Below the pieces are notes generated by a model, which was not told where the DNA came from, did no database searches, and saw nothing but the letters and a program-made list of their open reading frames with translations. Both the position numbers and the translations under genes were made by a program. A stretch of 62,427 nt of DNA, taken from positions 1-62,427 of the forward strand of contig CAZBJJ010000008.1 of NCBI GenBank assembly GCA_964492245.1, in the 5' to 3' direction. Positions 33,809-41,965 of the stretch are shown here, one piece after another. Each line of letters begins with the position of its first letter. The first letter of the stretch is position 1. The DNA comes from CAZBJJ01 sp964492245 (lineage in GTDB: Bacteria; Spirochaetota; Spirochaetia; Treponematales; Breznakiellaceae).

Positions 33809-36800
33809 TCTTTTGCATCCCCCATTTCTATATTGGCCGCAGAAAAAATGGGCTTCCAGATATCCCGTGCGAGCTCTTCAATTTCATTTTTATCAATATG
33901 GGTAGTTAATTTTAAGGTCTTCAGCATACTCCTTTGGTGCTCCACCCAGGCATCGAGATTTTCTGCCTCTGCCCACCATTTTTGCCGCCAAAAAATCCAT
34001 TTATCCGGAAATTGCGGGTCCAGCATCTTCTTCCATGCATTATCGGATTCGGCTTTGTTAAAAAGATAGCTACCGAGTTCGGGAAAAAAGAGGAGGATTT
34101 TTGTTCTGGCCCTCTTTGCCAGCTTCTGTAGAAAGGCAAGATGTGCCACCGCTTCGAGCTTTGTTAAGGTATCAAAATGAATGGTTTTATCTAGGGCATA
34201 GATATCGCTGGGCATTGCTGCCTTTGTATTTGCCTGAAGGTGCAGAAGCCAGTGGGGAAAAATTGCCTTTGCCCTGAACTGCTCTTTGTTTTTTCGCTTG
34301 TCGCTGAGAATTTTGCCCGCCATACTAAAGACCTGGCAGCTGGGCGCCTCGGTATTAAAAACTGCGCGATGTACTTCCAGCCCTTGGAATTTGTACCGCT
34401 CCCAGCCAAGAATATCGGGGTGCTCGCTCAGGGCCTTGTCCATGCGCTGGTACATTTCGCCCTGGTGTTCTTTGAGGGCCTTGGTGCCCCAGGGGCCGTA
34501 GGGCAATTGTGAGGATTGGACTAGTTGATAATACAGCTGCGAATTTTTTAGCTCATCCTTCTGGGAATTTGAAAGCTCACCAGCCTGCCAGTTTTCTATA
34601 AAGAGATTGCGTATCTGCCATTTTTGTAGGTTGTCCAGTTCGAAGGGCTCGGTAGCTTCGAGCAGGGCCTTTTCGTAAGGGTAGTCCAGGCCAAGGCCCT
34701 GTTGCAGGAAAAAGACAAGCGGATCGCTGAGGGCCTCTACAATATGGCGAAAGCTCGGTTGCCCGTCTTCGGCCAAGGGGGCCCGCCATACAAGCATGGG
34801 CTCTTCTAAAAAGGGTCGCTCTTTGTGGCCTGTCCAGACCTTGTCCCAGGTGGGCAATACCTGTCTGTGCTCTTCGTGTAGCGAAAAAGGATGGAGTGGG
34901 ATGCGGTAGATTCCCTCCTTTGCCATGGCCAAAAAAGGGTCGAGCAAGATGGAGGGCAGGGCCTTTTCCGATTCGACCCAGCTTAGCCAAAGTTTTTCCT
35001 TTGCCGCGAGGATGGTTTCTAAAAAAAGGTAGCGGTCCCCATCGAGTTTGTTTGGGTCCCCACTCTGGCGCAGACCTTCTTGTTCCATTAAGTGAAAGGT
35101 TCTCGCCTGCTGGAAGCGGGGAAAGGCGGCCTGGTTTAGGCCCAGCACGGCAATAATTTTAAAGGGAAGGGAACGCATGGGCATAATGGCAGCCATAGTA
35201 ATGCGGCCGGAAAGAAAGCGGCCGCTGCCTTCTATGCCCTCAAGTTCCCGTATAAGGAGGGTAAAAAAGCTTGGGGCAGATAGGTCTTGCTCCTGGAGGC
35301 CGGCAATGCTCGCCCGCTCTATAAGATTGTTAAAGGCCCCACTGGTCTGCTGGCCGATTTCGGAAAACTCGCTGTATTCGGGCATGATTTCGTCCAAGCT
35401 CTGCTGTAAGCGACTTATCCAGGTGGCAAGGCGGTGTTCGCTGCGGCTAAACTGCCATAGTTCTTCGATATTGCGGTAAAAATTGGTCAGTTCGCCCAGG
35501 AGTTCGCCATCGGCCATACCGGTGGCGCCGATTTGCGCAACAAGGGGCGGTCCTGCTGGCAATGCACCCGGGGGGGCTACAGGTATTGCATCCATCGGGG
35601 TCGCAGACCCTGTAGCCGAAGCCCCCGGCAGATGGGCCAGCCCCTCACCCGAGGACCAGCCGGCCCAAAGGCGGGCAAGGCCCCACTTCCAGCTGCCGTT
35701 TTCCTCGGCCGGTAGGCCCAGCGAGCTTTTAAATTCGCCGTGTAGGCCCCAGCGAATACCGGCCTTTATGCACCACTGGCTCAGGCCCTCGGTCTGCCAG
35801 ATATCTAAGTCGACTTTCTTTAGCTCCATATAGAGAAAAAACAGGCTTAAAAAACTTTCGCCATCCATTCGGCCCTGTAATAGGCGCACCAGGGCAAGGA
35901 GGAAGTCCACAATAGGCAGGCGCCTGCTCTGGGGCGAATCGCTAATTGAAACAGGAAGAGGCATTCCCCCGTGGGGGGCCTGGGCAAAGACCATTTCCAC
36001 AAGGGGCCCATAGTCGGCGGGTTTAGGACAGACAATGAGCACATCGTCGGGGGCAAGCTCCTGGTTCTCGGCAAAACAGCTAAGGAGCCAGTCGTGTAAG
36101 CCCTCCACCTCGCGCGTTGGGCTTGGGCTGGCAGCTATCACCAAGCTGGAATCTAAGGGCCCAGGGGGCAGGGCCTGGCAGAGGCGGATACTCTCTTGAA
36201 TGCAAAAAAGCGAGGATTCCTGCTCATTTTCGTTGGCATTTAAATTGTCGAATTCGTATAGGGGCAGGAGCTCGGCGTCCTGGCTAAGAAGTTGATTTAT
36301 AAACTGGTTAGAAAGCCCCCCCCACTGACTAAGCAAAATGTTTTCTTCGCTAAAACTAGATCGGGTGTCGACCTGGCGCAAAAGGCTTGAGTTTTCCAAT
36401 TTAAGGCGAATGTGCTGAAGTTCAGTGCGCAGGTCGTCTACAAAAAACCAGGAAGGGTGTTGCAGATATAGGTGCACCGGAATAAGCTGCGAGAGTTTAG
36501 AAAAGAGCTCGATGTAGCGCGGTGGCAGAACCGACATGCCAAATAGGAAAATTCTGCGGGGCAGGCGGATGGGCAGTTCGCCCCCGGCCTTAGCCCTGGC
36601 AAGCGCGTCGGCCATGCTCTGTTCTATGCGATTAAAAAAAGCATTGCGGCTTTTCTCTTGATGGGGGGCCAAATCTAAAACCCTGCGCCAGAGTTCACCC
36701 TGCCAAAGCTCTGTCTGTCGGCTATCGGCATCCAGCACAGTAGCTTCCAGCTCTTGAATCGATCTGCCCAGGGCCCATTGGTCCAGCCAATGCGGGCGGT

Positions 36801-37320
36801 AGAGCATATAGTCGTCGTATATTTCTGCCAGAGAGCCGGCAAGATCGAGCAGGCGCAGCTCGGCTTCGCCCTTAGAGGCTTGCCCAGAAAGAGTTTTTTG
36901 CACATGGCGGCTTAGAATTTCCAGCCCGCCAGTGGGCGCGCTTGGGAGCGCGCCTGGAGGCGCGCCAGTTGGTGCACCCTTGAGTCCCTCGGGCGCGCCT
37001 GGTGCCTTTAATTCATCCTGAATAATTTTAACCAAGGCCCAGGCCAAGATATCTTTTTCGAAAATACTGCGCGTCTCCCGCTCGCCGGAAAGCAAAAAGC
37101 CCAGCTTCATTAAAAATGGTGTCGGGCGTATAGTGGTGAGCAGACTTACCACCCCCTGGTAGCGGGCTAGGCCAAGGCGAAGCCAACGGTCCATGCCCGC
37201 CGTCTGGGTTATAAGGTATTCGCTTTCCAGGGCCTGCATTTCCTGCGGGCGCTGGGCAATATCTTTGTAAAATTGATGGGCCAGAATTTCTAAATTGGTA
37301 TGATGATATATTTTGAGCAC
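33805..37320 (-). CDS. recC: Exodeoxyribonuclease V gamma subunit
   Basis: 1171 residues. The start MLKIYHHTNLEILAHQF, the middle IFLFGMSVLPPRYIELF and NYRNIEELW-like helices, and the later LPFKIIAVLGLNQAAFPR are RecC-like. RecC is the inactive helicase fold that reads Chi. Two low-complexity insertions rich in Gly, Ala and Pro stand out, at about residues 104-128 and 560-602; both are encoded by GC-rich palindromic DNA (36935-37010 and 35519-35640), unlike the rest of the gene. First gene of recC-recB-recD; fewer than 120 nt separate it from the terminator region upstream. Confidence 0.93.
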   Translation of the reverse strand: MLKIYHHTNLEILAHQFYKDIAQRPQEMQALESEYLITQTAGMDRWLRLGLARYQGVVSLLTTIRPTPFLMKLGFLLSGERETRSIFEKDILAWALVKIIQDELKAPGAPEGLKGAPTGAPPGALPSAPTGGLEILSRHVQKTLSGQASKGEAELRLLDLAGSLAEIYDDYMLYRPHWLDQWALGRSIQELEATVLDADSRQTELWQGELWRRVLDLAPHQEKSRNAFFNRIEQSMADALARAKAGGELPIRLPRRIFLFGMSVLPPRYIELFSKLSQLIPVHLYLQHPSWFFVDDLRTELQHIRLKLENSSLLRQVDTRSSFSEENILLSQWGGLSNQFINQLLSQDAELLPLYEFDNLNANENEQESSLFCIQESIRLCQALPPGPLDSSLVIAASPSPTREVEGLHDWLLSCFAENQELAPDDVLIVCPKPADYGPLVEMVFAQAPHGGMPLPVSISDSPQSRRLPIVDFLLALVRLLQGRMDGESFLSLFFLYMELKKVDLDIWQTEGLSQWCIKAGIRWGLHGEFKSSLGLPAEENGSWKWGLARLWAGWSSGEGLAHLPGASATGSATPMDAIPVAPPGALPAGPPLVAQIGATGMADGELLGELTNFYRNIEELWQFSRSEHRLATWISRLQQSLDEIMPEYSEFSEIGQQTSGAFNNLIERASIAGLQEQDLSAPSFFTLLIRELEGIEGSGRFLSGRITMAAIMPMRSLPFKIIAVLGLNQAAFPRFQQARTFHLMEQEGLRQSGDPNKLDGDRYLFLETILAAKEKLWLSWVESEKALPSILLDPFLAMAKEGIYRIPLHPFSLHEEHRQVLPTWDKVWTGHKERPFLEEPMLVWRAPLAEDGQPSFRHIVEALSDPLVFFLQQGLGLDYPYEKALLEATEPFELDNLQKWQIRNLFIENWQAGELSNSQKDELKNSQLYYQLVQSSQLPYGPWGTKALKEHQGEMYQRMDKALSEHPDILGWERYKFQGLEVHRAVFNTEAPSCQVFSMAGKILSDKRKNKEQFRAKAIFPHWLLHLQANTKAAMPSDIYALDKTIHFDTLTKLEAVAHLAFLQKLAKRARTKILLFFPELGSYLFNKAESDNAWKKMLDPQFPDKWIFWRQKWWAEAENLDAWVEHQRSMLKTLKLTTHIDKNEIEELARDIWKPIFSAANIEMGDAKE
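35519..35640. repeat. GC-rich palindromic insertion inside recC
   Basis: GGCTACAGG and CCTGTAGCC are perfect 9-bp inverted arms about 25 nt apart, flanked by G/C runs. The segment encodes a Gly/Ala/Pro/Thr-rich stretch in the RecC protein at about residues 560-602 and keeps the frame open. Confidence 0.6.
36935..37010. repeat. GGCGCGCC-type repeated segment inside recC
   Basis: Several short palindromes follow each other: GGCGCGC...GCGCGCC, GGCGCGCC, GGTGCACC and again GGGCGCGCC. The encoded protein repeats GAP/PTG-type tripeptides around residues 104-128. The frame is preserved. Confidence 0.6.
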
Positions 37321-37373
37321 GGCTTTCTCCGTTTAACAATTTAGAACATTATAGCATAAAAAATGAAAAAAAC

Positions 37374-37411
37374 TCAAAAAAAACCTGTGCCCGAATTTTG
37401 GGGCACAGGTG
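37374..37411 (-). terminator. Rho-independent terminator of the fusA-ATPase unit
   Basis: On the minus strand ACCTGTGCCC and GGGCACAGGT form a 10-bp GC-rich stem with a short loop, followed at once by a run of eight T. It lies just past the ATPase stop at 37433 and in front of recC. Confidence 0.9.
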
Positions 37412-37432
37412 TAAAAGAAGGGAGCAGAAAAA

Positions 37433-38140
37433 TTATCTTTCGGCAACCAAGAGGGTTTTGGGGTCCAGTTTTAAATCGTCAAAGCCCTCTGGCGAAAGCT
37501 CGCTTCGGTCCTTGGTCACATTAAAATGGATGAATTCGGCCTTGGGATCGAGGCTGACAATGACATCGATTTCGTTCTGCAGCTCCTTTAAAACAGCTGG
37601 CAGTGTTTTTTTATCGGAAAGCGAATCGTTGTCGTTAACGGTACAGGAAAACCAGATCTCAAGATTTAATTTTTTTGCAAAACTCTTAAAGGCCTCGATT
37701 GTCTGGCAATTGCTTTTGGCAAAGTCGTAGCCATCAATAATGAGCGCCTGGGCCTTAAAACCCCCGTCCACAATGAGGGCGTTTAAGCTTTTAAGAATTT
37801 GGTCCGTCGTCAGGGAATCCTGGTTAAAATTCATTATAACCCGGTTCATAATAAGGTCGCTCTTTACATCACTGGCGTTTTCCAGATTTTTTTTGCGCGA
37901 AAGCTCGTGGAAAATATCCTCGTACCACTGCATAACATAGTCTGCATGCTGATAAAAAGAGACATGTACCACCCTGTTCCCCTGCAAGAGCTTGTCCAAT
38001 GCAATTTGTACCAGGACAGCGGTTTTGCCCACACCCTTTTTAGAGGAGATAACACCTATTTCGCCGCCCTTTAAGCCACCGTTAATAGATTTTTCTAAAA
38101 TGCGCATAGGACTGCGCTGTATAAAATCTTGCTTTACCAT
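37433..38140 (-). CDS. KaiC/DnaB-like P-loop ATPase
   Basis: 235 residues, one RecA-fold domain. Walker A is ISSKKGVGKTAVLVQIAL; Walker B AQALIIDGYDF; a basic N-terminus. It resembles KaiC/RadA/DnaB-type ATPases but has no zinc finger, Lon-like domain or tandem copy. The ATG at 38140 follows GGAGGCAGAT, 10 nt after the fusA stop, and a terminator follows the gene, so it forms a two-gene unit with fusA. A link to translation or DNA repair is possible; I cannot name the function. Confidence 0.75.
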   Translation of the reverse strand: MVKQDFIQRSPMRILEKSINGGLKGGEIGVISSKKGVGKTAVLVQIALDKLLQGNRVVHVSFYQHADYVMQWYEDIFHELSRKKNLENASDVKSDLIMNRVIMNFNQDSLTTDQILKSLNALIVDGGFKAQALIIDGYDFAKSNCQTIEAFKSFAKKLNLEIWFSCTVNDNDSLSDKKTLPAVLKELQNEIDVIVSLDPKAEFIHFNVTKDRSELSPEGFDDLKLDPKTLLVAER

Positions 38141-38150
38141 ATCTGCCTCC

Positions 38151-40244
38151 TTATTTTCCCTGGTCTTTGCGCCGTTTTTCTTCGAAATCCTTAATAAGCT
38201 GGTCCGAAATGCTACTGGGGACCCTGCCATATTTTAAGAATTCCATAGTGAACTCTGCCTTTCCCTGGGTCAAAGACCGCAGTACGGTAGAGTAGCCAAA
38301 CATCTCGCTCAGCGGGACCACCGCCTCTACAGTAGAATAGGCCCCATCTTCGGTCGACGAGCCAATTATACCACGGCGTTGGTTAATAGAGGCAAAAATA
38401 TTCCCTTGAAACTCGGTGGGGCCCTCGACGCTCACCTTCATAAGGGGTTCCAGAATACAGGGCTTGGCCTTTGCATAGGCCTCGCGGAAAGCGCCAATTG
38501 CAGCTTGCTGGAAGGCAATATCGGAGGAGTCCACAGGATGGCTCTGGCCATCGTTAATGACACAGCGAATATTGACAATGGGGAAATTGATAAGGCTGCC
38601 CTTTTGCTTGGCCTGTTTAAAGCCCTTGTCGCAGCTGGGCACAAATTCCGAAGGAATGGTGCCGCCCTTAATGGCATCTACAAATTCGTAGTCCAGCTCT
38701 TCGCTGGGCTCCATGTAACCGGCAACACGGCCATATTGGCCAGAGCCACCGGTCTGTTTTTTATGCGTATAGTTGAATTCGGCCCGCTGGGTAATGGCTT
38801 CGCGGTAGGCCACCTGGGGCTTGCCGGTCTCGACATCGCATTTATATTCCCGCTTCATGCGTTCGACATAGACTTCCAGGTGTAGCTCGCCCATTCCGCG
38901 GATAATTGTCTCGTTGGATTCGGGGTCCACATAGGTCTGGAAGGTGGGGTCCTCGCGGGTAAAGCGGTTAAGGGCCTTAGACATTTGGTCGGCGGCCTTT
39001 TTATCTTTAGGATTGAGCGAAAGAGATATAACGGGCTCGGGCACGTACATGCTTGTCATGGCATAATTTATGCTGGGCGAGCAGAAGGTGTCTCCCGAGG
39101 CGCAGTCTACGCCAAAGAGGGCCACAATATCGCCAGCAACACCCTCGGTAATATCTTCCATTTCCTTTGAGTTCATGCGGACAAGGCGGCCCACTTTAAA
39201 TTTTTTGCGTGCCCGGGTATTAAAGAGGTCCTCGCCCTTTTTTAGAATGCCCTGGTACACGCGCACATAGGTAACCTGGCCATATTGCCCGTCTTCGAGC
39301 TTAAAGCCCAAGGCCACCGTTGGCAGGTCGCTGTCGGGTTTAAGGATGACCTTCTCTTCGTTTTTATCCAGGTCCAGGGCGAAGTTTTCAATTTCGCTGG
39401 GCTCGGGAAGATAGCGCTCGACGGCGTCCAAAAGGGGCTGGATGCCCTTGTTTTTGTGGGCCGAGCCCATCATTACCGGGACCAATTGCTCGGACAGGGT
39501 GCCCTTGCGGATTGCGGTATGTAAAAGCTCCTCTGGAATGTCCTCGCCGCTAAGATAAATTTCGGCCAGCTCGTCGTCGAACATGGTGGCGGCATCGATA
39601 AGCTCTTCGCGATATTTTGCCGCATCCGCCTTTAAATGGGCAGGAATTTCGGTGTAGCGCAGCTCGGTGCCGGCATCACCATCAAAATAAATGGCCTTCA
39701 TGGTAATAAGATCGACAACGCCTTCAAGCTTGTCCTCTAGGCCAATGGGAATTTCGATTAAAACGGCATTGAGGCCCAGTTTTTCGCGCAATTGCATGCG
39801 CACCTTAAAGGGGTTGGCGCCGGTGCGGTCGCATTTATTGATAAAAGCAATGCGGGGGACATGGTAGCGTTTTAATTGCCGGTCCACCGTAATGGATTGC
39901 GATTGAACCCCACCAACGGCGCAGAGAACTAAAATTGCGCCATCGAGAACGCGCAAAGAGCGCTCAACCTCTACGGTAAAATCGACGTGGCCGGGTGTAT
40001 CAATTAAGTTAATTTGAATGTCCTTCCATTGAACCCTTGTGGCCGCCGATTGAATAGTAATGCCACGTTCGCGCTCGAGCTCCATGTGGTCCATGGTGGC
40101 ACCAACGCCGTCTTTGCCTCGAACTTCGTGAATCTGATGAATTTTGTTGCAGTAAAACAGAATGCGCTCCGAAAGTGTGGTTTTTCCAGAGTCGATATGT
40201 GCGCTAATTCCAATATTACGCATCTTTGATGTGTCGATGCCCAT
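38151..40244 (-). CDS. fusA: Elongation factor G (spirochaete/mitochondrial-like subfamily)
   Basis: 697 residues, full length. G1 reads SAHIDSGKTTLSERIL rather than the AHIDAGKTT of standard EF-G; this Ser is typical of the spd-EFG/mtEFG1 subfamily. Also seen: GITIQSAATR, DTPGHVDFTVEVERSL and NKCDRTGANP, then domains II-V (GMGELHLEVYVERM, GSGQYGRVAGYMEP). It moves tRNAs and mRNA through the ribosome. GAGGTAAGGG precedes the ATG. Confidence 0.96.
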   Translation of the reverse strand: MGIDTSKMRNIGISAHIDSGKTTLSERILFYCNKIHQIHEVRGKDGVGATMDHMELERERGITIQSAATRVQWKDIQINLIDTPGHVDFTVEVERSLRVLDGAILVLCAVGGVQSQSITVDRQLKRYHVPRIAFINKCDRTGANPFKVRMQLREKLGLNAVLIEIPIGLEDKLEGVVDLITMKAIYFDGDAGTELRYTEIPAHLKADAAKYREELIDAATMFDDELAEIYLSGEDIPEELLHTAIRKGTLSEQLVPVMMGSAHKNKGIQPLLDAVERYLPEPSEIENFALDLDKNEEKVILKPDSDLPTVALGFKLEDGQYGQVTYVRVYQGILKKGEDLFNTRARKKFKVGRLVRMNSKEMEDITEGVAGDIVALFGVDCASGDTFCSPSINYAMTSMYVPEPVISLSLNPKDKKAADQMSKALNRFTREDPTFQTYVDPESNETIIRGMGELHLEVYVERMKREYKCDVETGKPQVAYREAITQRAEFNYTHKKQTGGSGQYGRVAGYMEPSEELDYEFVDAIKGGTIPSEFVPSCDKGFKQAKQKGSLINFPIVNIRCVINDGQSHPVDSSDIAFQQAAIGAFREAYAKAKPCILEPLMKVSVEGPTEFQGNIFASINQRRGIIGSSTEDGAYSTVEAVVPLSEMFGYSTVLRSLTQGKAEFTMEFLKYGRVPSSISDQLIKDFEEKRRKDQGK

Positions 40245-40310
40245 CTTTTCCCTTACCTCTTGACTGAAATTTGTTTGTTCCTCTGGGATGAAAGTACTCC
40301 CAATTGATGA

Positions 40311-40339
40311 AATGTATTAGAAAATCTTGTAAGTTTCAA
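40311..40339 (-). promoter_or_regulatory. Probable fusA promoter
   Basis: On the minus strand TTGAAA (40339-40334), a 17-nt spacer and TACATT (40316-40311), about 65 nt before the fusA start. Confidence 0.55.
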
Positions 40340-40360
40340 GTGCTGTTCGCATTTGATGCC

Positions 40361-41779
40361 CTATTTTTCCGCCTTTCTTTTAGCTTTTGGCAAAGACCCC
40401 TCTATTCTGCCCTTTATGCTGTATTCAAACCTGTCCTTTAGGGGTAGATAGCTACAGCGCAGGCGAAAGTTTCTATGTGATGGGCCAAAACCAAGTCCAA
40501 GGCCAAGGCTGCTGTTGTCAAAGTGGCCCGCTGTCCGCTCTAGGCGAACTGCGGCATCGCCTTTAAGGCCCTGAATAGTGCCCGAGCACTTTGCATTGAG
40601 CTGCCAGCCCTCTAGGCCGGTGGCTATGCCATAGCAGTCCAGGCCCATATTTAAATTTATTTTATCCAATATAAAGCGAATATCCAAGCCGGCGCGCAGG
40701 CTCTGTACTACCCTGCCTTGGAGTTTTTGGCGATATTCCAGGTTTATTCCCTTAAGGGCAAAGGGGCCCTGGGGAATATGCTCCCAGCCCCCCTGAAAGT
40801 GAAGATCGAAAAGACTGCCCCTTTGGGCATGTAGGCTTGTACGAAAAAGCAGGCTGTCTATCCTTGTAGGCGGGGGGCTTAGGGCGGCTTGGAATCGGTA
40901 CTGCAGTTCGTGCAACTTGCCCTTGAAATCGAGGTAATTATCCGTACAGCTATCTGCTGCCAGGCCCAGCTTCCATTTGTTTTTTATCAGCCTTGTCTGA
41001 AGCCTTGTGTAAAGGCCGTTTTCGTAAAATTGATTTTCGGAAAAACCTACATGGAAGGAGGAGCTTACAAAGGCCGAAATATACTGATACGACAGGCCAT
41101 AGAGCATGTTTTGGCTTTCGGGCAGGACAGGCGAATCGGAAAACCAGCTGTTTGGGGCCTTTGGGGAAAGCTGGCTAAGGGCGGCAAAGACTTCTATGGC
41201 GCTGGCTTGATGCCAAGAGCTCTGGGTATACAGGAGGGAGCTGTTAAAACCATTGGCATCGGTGGCGCTCAGGCTGGCTATGCGGGTATGCCCACTGCTC
41301 TTGCTCGAGGCAGTTAGGGGGCTGGCGATGCAGATAGCTACACTGGGGATTCTACTTGGGGCGGCTTCGCTATCTATGGAAAAGCGGGGAGGGGCCAGGG
41401 CCGTAAGGGGGGCCAGGGAGCGGGAAAAAGGGGAGGTCAACTGTTTGCGTATGCCCTGGTATAAAAGAGGGCCGGCCAGGACAAGAGAGCCGGTGCCGGT
41501 GTGCGAGAAACAGGCCCCAAAGAGGTCGTAATGCTCCCAAGAAGAGCCCTCTTTAAAAGGAAGTAACTCGCGGTCTTTTACCAAGACTTCCAGCTCTAAG
41601 CCGCTCCGATTTTCCCTGCCAGAGGCCTTAATTTGGCTTTCTAAACGCCCTTTTTCGTTTAATTCACTGCGCGCCGACCAATTGGCTTCGAATGTGCTCT
41701 CTTTTTTTTGGGCAGGCTGGGGCTGGCTTGGGGCTATCAGTATAAAAAGAAGGGCAGATATAAATAATAGGTTCTTCAT
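40361..41779 (-). CDS. Predicted outer-membrane beta-barrel protein
   Basis: 472 residues. A signal peptide (MKNLLFISALLFILIAPSQP) is followed by alternating hydrophobic/polar strands in the C-terminal half, for example LRAGLDIRFILDKINLNMGL, GWQLNAKCSGTIQG and RNFRLRCSYLPL. This pattern suits an outer-membrane barrel of about 12-16 strands. No family was recognised. The start codon overlaps a 14-bp palindrome (41778-41791). Confidence 0.65.
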   Translation of the reverse strand: MKNLLFISALLFILIAPSQPQPAQKKESTFEANWSARSELNEKGRLESQIKASGRENRSGLELEVLVKDRELLPFKEGSSWEHYDLFGACFSHTGTGSLVLAGPLLYQGIRKQLTSPFSRSLAPLTALAPPRFSIDSEAAPSRIPSVAICIASPLTASSKSSGHTRIASLSATDANGFNSSLLYTQSSWHQASAIEVFAALSQLSPKAPNSWFSDSPVLPESQNMLYGLSYQYISAFVSSSFHVGFSENQFYENGLYTRLQTRLIKNKWKLGLAADSCTDNYLDFKGKLHELQYRFQAALSPPPTRIDSLLFRTSLHAQRGSLFDLHFQGGWEHIPQGPFALKGINLEYRQKLQGRVVQSLRAGLDIRFILDKINLNMGLDCYGIATGLEGWQLNAKCSGTIQGLKGDAAVRLERTAGHFDNSSLGLGLGFGPSHRNFRLRCSYLPLKDRFEYSIKGRIEGSLPKAKRKAEK

Positions 41780-41810
41780 ACCTATAGGTATGGGTAAACT
41801 TGGCAGTTTA
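41778..41810 (-). promoter_or_regulatory. Two hairpins at the start of the barrel gene
   Basis: ATACCTATAGGTAT (41778-41791) is a perfect palindrome that contains part of the start codon and the only AGG-like ribosome-binding site. TAAACT-gcca-AGTTTA lies just upstream. In mRNA both could fold and hide the start. Confidence 0.5.
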
Positions 41811-41840
41811 TAGCTATTATTTTAAAAAAAAATATTCTTA

Positions 41841-41869
41841 TTGATGAAAATGAGACAGAATGTTATTCT
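41841..41869 (+). promoter_or_regulatory. Candidate ilvE promoter
   Basis: TTGATG (41841-41846), 17-nt spacer, TATTCT (41864-41869) with a TG extension at 41861. The predicted start of transcription is near 41876. Confidence 0.5.
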
Positions 41870-41883
41870 TAAACCGACGGTGA

Positions 41884-41897
41884 ACCTGCATGCAGGT
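41884..41897. promoter_or_regulatory. Perfect 14-bp palindrome, possible operator
   Basis: ACCTGCATGCAGGT lies about 15 nt past the candidate -10 box and 69 nt before ilvE. The position suits a repressor site or an RNA hairpin in the leader. Confidence 0.45.
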
Positions 41898-41965
41898 CGT
41901 CGATCCCCATTTTTCCAAGACCATCAATATAGTATGACTGGTTGCGGAGTATTCTGGAGGCATAT

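Noticed and set aside
37433..38140. Naming the ATPase radA or kaiC
   Set aside because: It has one RecA domain, no zinc finger, no second ATPase domain and no Lon-like part.
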